Assembly (NCBI GenBank): GCA_964059195.1
Contig: CAXKWD010000002.1
Coordinates: 168,646,559-168,710,558 of the forward strand
Direction: 5' to 3'
Origin: Ectobius pallidus
Lineage: Eukaryota; Arthropoda; Insecta; Blattodea; Ectobiidae
Length of the DNA stretch: 64,000 bases
Below are positions 10,201 to 20,288 of this stretch, in pieces (position 1 is the first letter of the stretch; each line of letters starts with the position of its first letter). The notes below the pieces were generated by a model, which did no database searches, was not told the origin of the DNA, and worked only from the letters and a program-made list of their open reading frames with translations. The position numbers and the translations under genes are program-made.

Positions 10201-10794
10201 GGTAAGATAACTGGTCCATAAATCCTTATCAGACTCAATAAATTTTGATAATACACAATACTTGAAACAAAATTCATCATCATTATCAATATTAATTAAT
10301 GACTTCAGATGTTGGAATTTATCAGGGAGGATCATATGCCCATGCCCTGCAAATGGCATGTATTCGTTGACGCGAATTTCAATTTTGTGGATTTTATTGT
10401 AAAACCACCCAGACCCTCGTAATTCACTGTCCTGCATCTCAGACTGAATTTTAGAAATGTGTCTAGATACTACTTCGTGAATATTTGATGTTTTGAGCAA
10501 CGAATCATTTTTTGTCTTAAAATTTCTCAAACAAGAATTTAGCTCTAGATGTTTAAATTCACACTCTACGAAAATATTAAATTTAATTGATGCAAATTTT
10601 GACAGTGACTCTGAGAGAAGGTTTTCAATTTTATATTGGCATGATGACAGGACAGATTCCATATCGCCGGCTGGAAAATTGTTTGCTGCGTATGTTGCCA
10701 GTCGTGACCTGAACGCTGTTTCGATGGGTAAAAACTCACATGTTTCCGACGATGGTGAGTTGGTCACAGCGCCGCGATCCATTCCATCTTGTTT
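7279..10794 (-). CDS. Exon 5: protein-primed family-B DNA polymerase with EndoVII-like domain (right copy)
   Basis: Mirror copy of 3039-6554, also fully open from its internal ATG (10782) to the stop at 7279. All motifs named for the left copy are conserved: YADFEC, NMSNYD, the DHCH/Cys cluster, ANNLYG, LMNNAVFG, MDTDS and the KMY triplet. I counted three amino-acid differences and five silent ones against the left copy across 3.5 kb. Retention of both reading frames with no stop or frameshift suggests recent duplication, gene conversion between arms, or selection. This copy is preceded by a full set of canonical splice sites, so it is the better candidate for a functional gene. Confidence 0.9.
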   Translation of the reverse strand, partial: KQDGMDRGAVTNSPSSETCEFLPIETAFRSRLATYAANNFPAGDMESVLSSCQYKIENLLSESLSKFASIKFNIFVECEFKHLELNSCLRNFKTKNDSLLKTSNIHEVVSRHISKIQSEMQDSELRGSGWFYNKIHKIEIRVNEYMPFAGHGHMILPDKFQHLKSLINIDNDDEFCFKYCVLSKFIESDKDLWTSYLTRPELDIKYDWNCVKFPVSIHDIEKFSKRNNISINVFGLEEKRDGKNISHFVFPIKIVEKELADHRDLLFVCNEENSHYIVISDFDAFVRPFVTSHKTQVRVCKRCFTHFHAYEGKSADVRLKEHLALCNSFSPVRCEIPKNPEVVFNKPEYSQKIRFVIYADFECLLEPISGCLGDPQKSWTTPYQKHNPFSFCYFIKDAEGAYSQLRLFRGEDASGEFMRSLVADAKEIDKILNSVNKPMTPLTEDEIRVYNSATICHICGEGNFTNVNYKVRDHCHVSGRFRGAAHRNCNLNYRNQAFVPIVLHNMSNYDAHFIVTELGFDQNRINVIYNTQEKYVTFSKFIPSSYLKRGGMELRFIDSFRFMASSLEKLAINLPKDKFIETAKVFGENADLVCRKGVFPYDYVTSVEILKEKKLPPKDAFYNRLANENVSDQDYSHARNVWNSFSISSLGEYSDLYLKSDVLILTDVFENFRQMCFETYGMDCLYYSTVPGFAYSAMLKFTKVKLPLLTDMDMIQMFERGIRGGICQCVTRHAVANNNMCDEYDESTKKSFLYYVDANNLYGYAMSQALPSGEFRWLDKHEITSFDIMSIPVNSKLGYVLEVDIEYPDHLHDAHSDLPFCAEMKFPPGSKNKKLLTTLEPKEKYVVHHTVLKQAVQHGLRLSKIHRVIEFQQSCWLKPYIDYNTAKRRAAANNFEKDFFKLMNNAVFGKTMENVRKRINFRLVSSEKEIRKLVAKSNFMDRTIYNENLVGVHLAKTSLVFDKAIYVGMSILEISKTRMYEFHYDTMKNFYKEGLKLCYMDTDSFVYRIETDNLFRDMMHFRDELDTSVYPPEHPLYSNENKAVVGKFKDEGAGHSIKAFVGLRAKMYAIKFNDMVIKKLKGVKKNVIDKDVNFEDYVGCLQSGQSTFSLNRSIRSYKHSVFSISMNKLTLSGNDDKRHIMENCVDTLAHGHYKIREEEYDDEPPTKKCNL

Positions 10795-10884
10795 CTGTAA
10801 TAACGAAAAAACATCAACATTAGCAATCTAGACCTTCGTAAGCGAATGGAATAATAAAATACTAAGATTTTTCACTGTATATAC

Positions 10885-11659
10885 CTGTGGAATATCACGC
10901 ATAAGCATGGTGACGCTAGGTCGCGACTGACGGATGGACTCTGGATTCTGTAACAATAGAAATATAAAATAATAAGATTTATGAGAAAAAATTAAGTTTA
11001 ATGTCTTGTTATTAGCCGTTCTGTACTAATATAAAAAATAATATTACGTTTCGTGATAAAAAATAAGTTTGATATCTTGCACAATAATCATAATAATAAC
11101 ATACCTGCAAATGTAAACCTGAAGGCCCAGGTTGGCTGGTGCTTGGCTGGACGGATGATGTCCGCATGGTATCCCCACTCACTGGACTTGTATTCTGTAA
11201 CAATAGAAAAATAAAATATTAAGATTTATGGAAAAAGAAATTAAGTTTGATGTCTTATTTTAACCGTTCTGTACTAATATAAAAAATTATATTGAGTTTT
11301 ATGATAAAAGAAATAAGTTTTCGGTCTTGTTTAATCATCGAAATATAAAGTCTCGCATTCAGTAACGTGGAAAAAATAAACAAAATTAAGTTTTCTGTCT
11401 TGTTTTTTATCCATTCAGTAAAAAGGAAAAAAAATATTGAGTTTTATTCGTTGTACTATGAGAGAGAAATAAGTTGTATGTCTTGTACAATAATAATATC
11501 ATCACATACCTGTAAACGCACACCTGAAGGCGTGGCCTCCTCTCCCAGCATCGTTGGACGGGATGCGCCTGCTCCTACGTCTCCGCTATGTGCTGGTAGA
11601 TGGAAGCGATCGGTGTTGTTTTGTCTGGCATCGTCCGCATTGTAGCTCCTCGCTCCGAC
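10885..11659 (-). CDS. Exons 2-4: linker of the zinc-finger/polymerase gene (right copy)
   Basis: Exon 2 is 11510-11659, exon 3 11105-11194 and exon 4 10885-10947, all phase 0 with AG acceptors. The exon 2 donor reads CAG/GTATGT here, the site that is changed in the left copy. Sequence and layout are otherwise as in 2173-2948. No domain is recognisable in the Ser/Pro/Gly-rich linker. The exon 3/4 and intron 2/3 resemblance is present here too, so that duplication predates the palindrome. Confidence 0.7.
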
Positions 11660-11753
11660 CTATAAAAATAAAATGTAATCATGTGTTACACCGCTACTAT
11701 GATGTATGTATTTACATTTTGAAAAACATGTTTGATAATGTAATAAAACGTAC

Positions 11754-12176
11754 CTGTAATCGGGCGGGTTCCTGGCTTTGACCACCACCGTGCACGGGAA
11801 TCCTCGAGGTCTCGCCTCCGTTGCATGATGTCCCGGCTTCAGCAGGAAAGTACAAGTGGCCTGCCTGGTGATACAGCCCAATGCGTTTGGCAGCGTCCCT
11901 TGTTGCTGGGTGGTGGCTCCTCTCCTGGTGTCTACTTAAGTTTCGTGCCGATGAGAAGTTGGAGTGACAAATGTTACAGGTGAAGGCAGTAACGGCATGA
12001 TTTTCTCGTGCATGTCTTTTTAGCACATCACTTCGTGTAAATATCACACCGCATATTTCACACTTGTAGTCACTTTTCTTATGATGTTGGTTGATGTGTC
12101 TTTGTAAATTCCTTCTATGTTTAAATGCGGAGGTACACTCACCACATTGGAAGACGGCGGCGGACGAGCTCTCCAT
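11754..12176 (-). CDS. Exon 1: three C2H2 zinc fingers (right copy)
   Basis: Mirror copy of 1656-2078 with an identical predicted peptide of 141 residues. Start codon at 12176-12174, donor GTACGT directly after 11754. The three C2H2 fingers keep all twelve metal-binding residues. TATA box TATATAAG lies upstream at 12241-12234. With exons 2-5 on this strand it forms a 1413-residue zinc-finger/polymerase fusion whose splice sites are all canonical. Confidence 0.8.
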
Positions 12177-12221
12177 GATGTGTAGTCGGCGACGGTCTGC
12201 TAAGAAGTGAATGTGATGCGG

Positions 12222-12241
12222 TGACGTCATCGCCTTATATA
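12222..12241 (-). promoter_or_regulatory. TATA box plus CRE of the right polymerase gene
   Basis: Mirror of 1591-1610: TATATAAG at 12241-12234 and TGACGTCA at 12229-12222, read on the minus strand. The two genes therefore have the same promoter and are transcribed toward each other. Confidence 0.6.
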
Positions 12242-13185
12242 CTGACGCTGTGAGCTAGCCGAGACGTGTAGAGACTTGATCTGTAATATGAGATGTGTGA
12301 CCTACTTAACTTCCGCACACGTGCCGTGTAAGACCTTGAAGCATGCATGAGCCTGTTTGTAATGATGACGTCATAAATAAAGAATTTGCTGAATCAACAT
12401 CATATCATTATATCATTTCTTGTATATGAATAAAAAAATTAAACTTTTGTTTGAAGATACGTTTGGAAAAAAATGCTGTCGTAGCATTATGTTTTAGTTC
12501 GTATGAACAGAGAATTAATATGATCCGAGGGGATTGTGTGATAAAACGTAGAAAATAAAATGCTGACTTTGGTAATATGATACCTATTGTGAAATGAACT
12601 CTCTCGTAAAAATATACTACAAATCTGCCACAATGTCATTTGTTCATAATTTTAAATTACGCGCTAGAAGCCATTTTCTAAAGAATTACGTATTAGAATT
12701 TCAAATCTCTCGCTAAAACCTTGCATTGAAAACCATTTTTCTATTTTCGCCAGGAGCAACCGTGAGGACTATTATGACCAAGTCCGCTTCAAAGCAATAA
12801 ATTACTAAAAGCACTAGGTAGATTAATAAACTAGGATTTAAAGTTTAAATGGATAAATGAAATATCACTGTTATGAATGAAGAATTAAAAAGACTGCATT
12901 AACACGCGCGATAGCGATAAGAATTATGTATACGGAAGCATCTTGTTGCGAGTGAAGATACTGTGAACTCTTACGTCAGCGAAACTAGTGTTGCGAGTTG
13001 AGATTCTAAATACGTGTTACAAATCTCTGTATGCAAGTGATTAAAAACATTCACTGGCTTTCTGTATCGGCATTAAAAAAACCTGTAATTATTATCATAA
13101 TATATCCCTTTACTGACTTTGAATCGAACTCAGAACCACTCAGCGATGGAATATTACAATATAAGTGTTTAATATACCTTAATAT

Positions 13186-13480
13186 ACAGCCTTAGGCAAC
13201 GGTCGCATTTACTCCAGGTTGAGTCGATCCCAGGACCATAGTGAAATAAACATCTTACGGAAAACTTGTATGGAGAAATATAATGATGACGTTGCATTTA
13301 CGCTTCGTGGGAAAACGGAATGAAATATGAAACCTACTACCGGTCACGTGGTCTAGCGCGCCGCCATCTTGGATGACGTCATTTATGGACTTTGAGCGAT
13401 GTGGACTTTGCCCCTGCTCCACCCAATGTTGCGGGACAGTATCGCGACTCCACCCTAGGAGTCGTCCCCAAAACCACACT
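13186..13480 (-). mobile_element. Repeat (SINE-like) abutting the right arm
   Basis: On the minus strand the stretch runs from about 13480 and ends with the tail GGTCCTGGGATCGACT at 13235-13220. Positions 13186-13235 are an inverted copy of 1-50, and 13249-13281 resembles 175-207 inverted. A CCAAGATGGCGGC-like box and a TGACGTCA lie at about 13365-13382. The open frame at 13255-13479 is probably a chance translation of this repeat. Confidence 0.45.
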
Positions 13481-13567
13481 ACTGATGATATTACAATAAT
13501 TATTTTATTCTTATTTATACTGTGTTATTTATTTATTTTTATTTAAGTGCTTAACTGAGTGTCCCTG

Positions 13568-14497
13568 CATTACGCCAGTCAACACCGTAACGCACGTAGA
13601 AATTAAATTTTCGCCAACTATGGTATAGCGGCATTACCTACGGCCTTAAGTTAATTGGGAAGAACGATGGCAACAATGTGGCAACCACAAAAATATTCCT
13701 TGTGTGATTGTAGGAAGCATAAGAGCAAAAAACCAGATTTTTCAGGAAAGTGCCTTAATTGTATGCCAACATCGTAACGTAGAAAAAAGTGTGATTTTGT
13801 GATTTTTATAAATATTTTTAGTCTAGCAGAGAATTTTTGGCTGTATTTGAAGATAAAGCATGTGATAAATCGTCTTTTTTTTCAGTCTTAACTTCGAAAA
13901 CTTATGAACAAAAAAAATGTCCACCACCGTAACGGTCAACTCCGTCACGAAGAAATTCGTTACGGTGTTGATCACTGTTACAGTGGTGACTTTATTGGCT
14001 TGCATATGTTTAATTTAATTTTAATTTAGTTTATTAATTGTATTTACCACATTATGTGAATACATTATCGAAAACATGTCCACATCTTGAAATGAATGTC
14101 CACACCATAACGCAAGTGTCCACACCGTAACGCAGTCTCCACCCCGTAATAATAAGTAAAATGGCAATAGTTAGCACTAATTTTTAAATGCTTTTTCTTA
14201 ATGAGGAGGCATTTATGCACTGTATCCTTAATAAGCTTAGGATATGAAAATAAATATTTTACATTAAAAAGTCTGACGATAGTAACAAAATTTAGCATTA
14301 AAAATCTCGATTCTGTATTCTGTACTAAAAGTTTTAATCTTTTTGTCCATTATAGTAAATATTTGAGATAAAATTGATTCAAGGTGAATCGCAAGCCAAT
14401 GACCTATAGAAACAATAAATAAAAATGCTTTAATATTTCAAATTGTTAATATTAGGACCGCAAAACGCTGCGTTACGGAGTTGACTGATATTTGCAC
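13568..14497. repeat. Cluster of CCGTAACG motifs with inverted ends, possible DNA transposon
   Basis: About ten copies of a motif close to TCAACACCGTAACGC occur in both orientations, near 13578, 13768, 13920, 13936, 13957, 13971, 14098, 14119, 14138 and 14469. The outer two are inverted: CAGTCAACACCGTAACGC on the left, and the reverse complement of GCGTTACGGAGTTGACTG on the right. Subterminal repeats and inverted ends suggest a non-autonomous DNA transposon, but no target duplication was found. No coding potential is seen; apparent frames are translations of the motif. Confidence 0.5.
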
Positions 14498-15835
14498 CTA
14501 CTGATATTAAAAAATTATATCTAAGTTAGTGAATAACATTGAGCTCGGCCAATTCACTGGGAATAGGTTAACATCATAATAAACGAGATGACATCAGTAA
14601 AAGGCCGAAGGTCATGGGTTCTAATCTTAGTATCAGAGGATTTTTTCTCCTATAATATTCTCATGTACTGTCCAACAAATCCTAATTTGATTCTTGTGTG
14701 AACAGTAATAATTATGATGATGCATATGGTAATAATGATGGAAATGTTGATGGTATAATGATTATAGCAATGTGGGCACGTTTATTCTCCAAGATTTAGA
14801 ATACATTCTTGGAGATGTTCATAAAATTTTGCACAATCTACCCTTCACCGTCAGAAAAGAAATCTGTGTTACATTACGATATAGGCATATAACTTAAAAA
14901 ATATGAATGAATGGTTTCAGGGATACGACCTATTACGGAAATTGAAATACATTGATTTGTCCATTCCTTTGGTTTAAACCCCAAAGCGATAATATGGTGC
15001 AATGGAATGGAAAATCCTAAGTCTTTGAATCATTATGAGAACCTTCGTCAGACAGTTTCTGGTTGGGAGTACATTAATATTAGTATGACACATATTCGTC
15101 TTTTCTCCACCGATTTCAACAACGTAATGTGTTTTGTTTTTCGGTGCCTGATCCTCTACTAGTTTTGAGTGAATCCCGGCAAGAATTTTTCTCCAAGACG
15201 GTCTTTTTTATGTAGATCATGTAAACATTCACCTTTAGTAAACAAGAAAGTTGCGTTGTCGAAGTCTCTCAAAGATAGTGGAGCAAGGCCAGGTAATAAA
15301 AAAAGTAAAAGTATGCACGCCCCTACACTGCTCGGACGTCATTATTTGAGACATAATTCGGGTCGGATCGAGGTAATGAAAATGCAGCATTTTCAATTGC
15401 TCACTGAAGAGGACTGCCCGTTTTACGTTTGATCGAGAAAGTGAAGATCTCTGAGGTTAATGAGCTCCATTTGCACGACTAGCTGTTTGATGACAGCGCT
15501 TGCTGTGTTGCTTCTTGCCAGGTTCTTCTTGTGGTTTGTTTTTTCACAAAATGTAATCACTTGCAGTTTTAGGTTACTGTGTCAGTTTGCACTTTCAAAA
15601 TATTTGACATAAAAGAGAGGCTATTATTCATCAATTGTATGTACGACATAAGATGTATGTACAATAACTGTAATTTGTGAATAAATGACGATCCGATTTT
15701 GCGTGACAAAATAAGATATTAACTGAAACAGTATAAAGTGCTGATTTGTGACCAACATTCAAGATAGGTCTTAATTTAAAATTAATCCAGCAATCGCCTT
15801 TGCGAGTGAGCAAACCTCCCTCCAAGAAGAAACTT
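14498..15835. other. No recognised gene; SINE-like piece near 14580-14660
   Basis: Near 14615 a box-B-like GGGTTCTAATCTTAG occurs, as in SINE heads. An open frame of 87 codons at 15169-15432 is rich in Lys and Ser and matches nothing I know; it has no clear splice or promoter context. The rest is AT-rich unique-looking sequence. Confidence 0.4.
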
Positions 15836-15841
15836 AGAATG

Positions 15842-15907
15842 ACCGGCCACTGGATTCGAACTGGAGTGTGAGTATTAACGATACCGCCACAGCCATCTGA
15901 CTCGGTC
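15842..15907 (-). mobile_element. tRNA-derived SINE head
   Basis: On the minus strand a box-A-like region (GGCTGTGGCGGTA) is followed by a box B GTTCGAATCC. It does not fold into an intact tRNA and has decayed downstream sequence, so it is a SINE head rather than a tRNA gene. Confidence 0.5.
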
Positions 15908-16051
15908 TAGCTGGATTTTTTAAAATTTCTTTCTTTTATAGAAAAATAACAGGTTCAAAATTTAAAATACTGGTAGGTTGTTACTTGTTACATACTCATT
16001 TTATTTCGGTTTTAATTTCCCAAAAGTAGACTGGGCGTGATGAGATATATC

Positions 16052-16876
16052 TAGGGCCCTGATTTATTGGTGAAATAAAATGGCTGATTTCGGTGTTAAC
16101 TTCCTTCTATTTCGGTGGGTATTTCATGAAATAAATTACTTTACACTACATTGAGAACATTGCGCAATGATAGACGTTGGTTCTTTATTTACATAAACTA
16201 ACACCCCCCCCCCCCCCCATTTCTATATTCTTCTGCCCTTATGAACTGAAGTAACTTTCGATTTAGGCATGATTAGAGTTAATGTTCAAATATAATGACG
16301 AGAAATATTATCGTAATTTCTACTAAACACCATCAGATAGCCATTTGCAAACAGAAGTGCCAACCATACCAATGTGGATAAAAGACGAAATCTGTTGAAT
16401 ACAAGTTACAAACATTATACACTCTTCTGCTGTAATCGATCATAGGCATCGCTAACTTGGTAAAGAGATAGCAGGAAAGGAGTGTACTCAACAGTACAAA
16501 CCAGGTGACAGACAATCTTTGCGTAAATTCTGCAATCTTTGTAATCGATCACAAATATCGATATATTGGTAAATCTTCGACAGCCACAGAAACAGCAGAA
16601 AAAAGCATACTGCTAAGAAATAAAAAATACAGTACACCAAAACACAATATTGTGATTTTAAGGCACATTTTCGTGCTCATTTCTCACTTTACGGACAGAA
16701 GGGGCATATTTCGCGCTTATAGGCACATTTCGCGGAATCGAGTAAATTTCGCGATATTTCGTGGATTCAATTTGGTTCATATTGGTATTTTAAGCATATA
16801 AAAGCTGAATATAGCTAAGGGAGATTGTTTTATAAAATTTCGTGCTTATCGTTGTTACCAAAAAATACGGCCCCTA
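16052..16876. mobile_element. hAT-like non-autonomous transposon with 8-bp TSD
   Basis: Inverted ends: TAGGGCCCTGATTTATTGG at the left, TAGGGGCCGTATTTTTTGG reading inward from the right. Both are flanked by GATATATC (16044-16051 and 16877-16884), the 8-bp duplication expected of hAT elements. The interior has a run of about 15 C (16204-16218) and no transposase frame that I recognise. Confidence 0.75.
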
Positions 16877-16884
16877 GATATATC

Positions 16885-18448
16885 CTACGATGACGTCATA
16901 CTGTGCTACTCACGGTGCTACTGTACATATTGATTTTTCTCTTGACAACTGTACAAGTTTGAATACTGGCGGGAACTCACAACTCTACAGATTACCAAGT
17001 GTCCAGAGTTTTTTTCCCCTTTGAATCCATAAACGACTGCAAGGTATGAAAGTGCAAACACAAGTTGCTTCCACATCCCTATAGGTATGCTGTAGAATGG
17101 AATGTATAAAGGCCTGATAGCTAGGGAAGGATTCTGGCAACTGCGTAAGTAACTTAATAATATCAAGTTATACTGGCTACATCATAATATTAATACGATT
17201 AGGAAATAGTATATTGCGATAAAAGTGCCGTAATGCGCTTACGGCACGTGTATTGTATGCTATTTTTTGCACGATGATTATTTATATCAATTTAATTATA
17301 TTAATTGTGATATTACCTGAAAGTATTATGTATATACATTCTTGAAGATAGATGTTTATTCAGAAAGTGATTCGCATGTGTTTGTTGTTATGGGAACCGA
17401 ATATTTGTCCTGGGGGCCTTGGCCATGAAGACTTGTATTATGAAGTGTATCGTAATGAATTATGACGTGGCGCAAGCCCCGTAAGTAATTTAACCGCATC
17501 GCAACGCCCATAGCAACAAGATTGTGTGGGAATGTCAACTTACGATCCACGGCAACAACATTCGTAAGTACCACTATTTAGTTAAGGAGTGCAAAAATTC
17601 AATATAAATTTCCACTATTTGTATCATTTTTTGGAACAATTATGAGGAACACTACAAGATTTTGTTAAGAAAATGTTTAGTGCCATGTCACCGGTACTGT
17701 TATAAGTGACTGGCTTTATAGTCGACTGTACGTGTTTAGAGACTGGCGGAGATCCTAATTCCAATAGACATAACAAGTGCAGGGTTTTCTTGCATATTGT
17801 TTCCAACATCACCTAATAAACACGCATATACACAATCAACATAAGATCATAAAAAAGGGGAAAATATAAAAGTAACAAACGAAACTATAGGCCTGAAGTT
17901 TACGTGAAAATAAAAATAAGAAATAAGGATACGAGAAACGAGTTTAATCCTAAGCATGGATTCTTTTTCGTTTTACATTACGAAAAGGAGTAACTGGCCA
18001 CTTTGTGGAGGTGAGCATTCAATTGTCTCAGGCTTGCGCTAAGTAGTATGACTTGTGAAAGACATGTCAGCTTATAACTACCCTTCATGCAATACAGGCC
18101 TAGAACAAAACGTATATGAGGTTCGTTAGTCCAACATGTAAACAAAATAATAAGAACAGTTTAGTGAAAATCTTGAAAATTAATTTTTACTCATGTTAAG
18201 CGTTGGTAAGAGAAACGGAAAATTAACCACATTCTTCGTGTAAGTCAACATCCCCGGGAGATAACGCAGATATAAAAATAATTTCTATGGATGTTTTGTT
18301 TTTCGAGACTGACAGACAGAAAGATATTGTCTCGATTTTCTTTTACTCAAGTAATTCTGAAAACTCCACATGAGGTTGTAGGGCACTACCTCCAGTAGTA
18401 TGGGTAAAAGTACAGTGTTCCCTACACAGGCCATGGAAGCCCCGAGGG
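16885..18448. other. No recognised gene
   Basis: Open frames at 16918-17166 and 17356-17574 (minus) match nothing I recognise and lack splice or promoter context. A small perfect hairpin, GTGCCGTAA and TTACGGCAC around a 5-base loop, lies at about 17225-17247. The rest looks unique and AT-rich. Confidence 0.4.
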
Positions 18449-18645
18449 TTCCAGTTCGATTTGGACGGAACTCACTATGAAGGGGTTTCCTGGGCCAGGG
18501 AACTCGAATATGGGGTCTTTTTCCCCGGCGGCGCTTTTTAATCGTGGAATGTACTCTAAACCCGGTTTTGTAGCTTTAATTATGTTGCTCTTAATTTTTA
18601 ATTTCTGAATTAACTACCGCGGGCGAAGCTGCGGGCACCTGCTAA
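18449..18645 (+). mobile_element. Helitron 3' end fragment
   Basis: Matches the second half of the Helitron units at 20289-24030 (TCGATTTGGACGGAACTCAC...), ending in the hairpin CGCGGGCGAAGCTGCGGGC and CTAA at 18642-18645, followed by T. The 5' half is missing. Confidence 0.7.
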
Positions 18646-19274
18646 TGAGAGTATAAATTATAACAGAAAAAAATCATAAATATAAGTTACATTTACGAAA
18701 TAATATCTTCTAAAGGAATCTACAAACATCAATGTTCAACAAAAAACACATTTCATTATTATTTTCCAGCAGGCATTATAATAAATTATTCTTAACACAA
18801 ATTATATGTCGCCAGAAGCTTTCCAGACAAGTAGGCCTATAGTGTCGAATAATTAAGAACGGGCCTATGCATTTTCTGAACGTATTAGGTTTACTGAAAA
18901 ACAATAAATTCTGCTTTACTAGTAAAATAATTGGCAGAAGACAAGTGAATGCCATGGACTGGATTTCTGCAGAGATGTTTGGGCGTGGAAGCAGCATGTG
19001 CCTTGTTTTCACGCGGATATCCCATGGGACCCTCTCCTAATGAACTCCGATACCATCCCGATGCTCTAGATTTTAGTATTGCTGTTCCACCACCGGAAGG
19101 TCGTCCACGAGAGAGACGCTACAGATACAACCCATTTATACTCAAGCTGTATACATAACCACACTACAAATGAAGATAAAAATTTGTTAATTTAAAGCTG
19201 CTTAATAAAAAAATTAATAGTCCCACAACAATGATTTACATTATTACAGAGGATACAATATAAATGTCTAAATA
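18646..19274. other. No recognised gene
   Basis: An open frame of 69 codons at 18949-19158 ends with an Arg-rich stretch; nothing known matches it. The base composition around 18950-19140 is richer in GC than its neighbours, so a decayed exon or transposon fragment is possible. Confidence 0.3.
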
Positions 19275-20001
19275 TCTATAACAATAACAGGAAGTGTTTG
19301 TCTGTTTGTCTGTCTATCTGTGCACGATGTTCAGCAAATCTACTACACATAGAGATCTGAAATTTTTAACACAGATAGACTGAGGGTGGCCAAATGCACC
19401 TCGCAGCCGGATTTTTAATTTTCGCTTTCATTCCCGAGTTATGAATGAAAAACTGGCAAAAAAAAAAAACGTGATTTCTTAGCTGTCGTCGAAGCATCAG
19501 TTTTCGGTAATACATTTCAACTGTCAAATCAATTGCAGGTGGCTTTGCCCTTTTTTGTCATAACTCAGAAATATAAGCATCGCGATTTTTTCAATATATC
19601 GCATTGAATTATCGATCGCTTCGATTTTGTGAGCTCACCCTGGTCGATTCGTTTGTTTATAATGTAAAGGCAAGAAGACATCTGAAATTTTCAACATAGA
19701 CGGAAGAAGGATAATGAATGTAGACCTAAATGGGTAAACATTGATCGATTTGGACGGGACTCACTATGCAGGTTTTTTTTTTCTGGGCCAGCGAAATCGA
19801 ATTTGAGGTTGTCTTTCCCAAGCTACGCTTTCTAATCGTGGAATGCACTCCAAAGACGGATTTTTAGCTGTTTCATTAATTATTAATCGTTTAGTTTAGG
19901 CCTATGAGTGTTTCGCGTGTAATATAATGTTTTAATTATTTTGCTCTTAATTTATTATTTTCGAATTAATTATCGTGGGCGAAGCCGCGAGCACCTGCTG
20001 A
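19275..20001 (+). mobile_element. Non-autonomous Helitron
   Basis: Starts with TCTATAACAATAACAGG at 19275 and ends with the hairpin GTGGGCGAAGCCGCGAGC and CTGA (19998-20001). The flanking bases are A (19274) and T (20002), the host AT dinucleotide used by Helitrons. There is no Rep/helicase coding region. It is about 75-80 percent like the array at 20289-24030 by eye. Confidence 0.8.
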
Positions 20002-20040
20002 TAGTGAATAAATCAAACAAATACAAGAGATACGTCCTGG

Positions 20041-20140
20041 TAAAGTTGGTTCAGGCAATGCGTTACAAGACAGCGAGTTCGAACCCAAGACTAAACTTTC
20101 TGATGACACTACGGCCCTGTGGTCGAATTAGCTTCTAACA
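20041..20140 (+). mobile_element. tRNA-derived SINE
   Basis: A box-A-like TGGTTCAGGCAATGCG is followed by box B GAGTTCGAACCC and a tail (ACGGCCCTGTGGTCGA...) like the tail at 37030-37110. The tRNA part is too diverged to be a functional tRNA. Confidence 0.6.
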
Positions 20141-20288
20141 GAAATGAATATAAGGGAATTATCCTGGGCATAAGGCTACTTGTTGACTATTTAAGCCCCG
20201 AATTTTATGTTTTTCATGTGGGAGAATATACTCTGTGCTAAATACAATAATTAGTAGTATACGATATTAGTAGGGCTAACAATAACAA

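Larger units (their letters stand above)
654..13178. mobile_element. Palindromic polymerase element with giant terminal inverted repeats
   Basis: Left arm 654-6566 is the reverse complement of right arm 7267-13178; coordinates pair as x + y = 13832 or 13833 throughout, with one single-base indel in a T run near 2401. Each arm has an outer noncoding stretch of about 0.9 kb, a TATA promoter and a five-exon zinc-finger/DNA-polymerase gene. The two genes converge on a 700-bp unpaired spacer. Large elements with protein-primed polymerases and terminal inverted repeats (Polintons/Mavericks, adenovirus-like replicons) are known, but those also encode integrase, ATPase, protease and capsid genes, none of which I see here. 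No target-site duplication could be assigned, because the flanks are themselves repeats. An assembly artefact is less likely given the asymmetric spacer and the base differences between arms, but it is not excluded. Confidence 0.85.
7267..13178 (-). repeat. Right arm of the palindrome
   Basis: Reverse-complement partner of 654-6566, same length to within one base. Its outer end reads AATATACC and then runs directly into a repeat tail (from 13186) that also occurs, inverted, at window positions 1-50. Positions 12245-13178 are the outer noncoding part, with no gene seen. Confidence 0.9.

Noticed and set aside
654..13178. Calling the element a Polinton/Maverick
   Set aside because: The polymerase type fits, but no integrase, protease, ATPase or capsid gene is visible and the terminal repeat layout differs.
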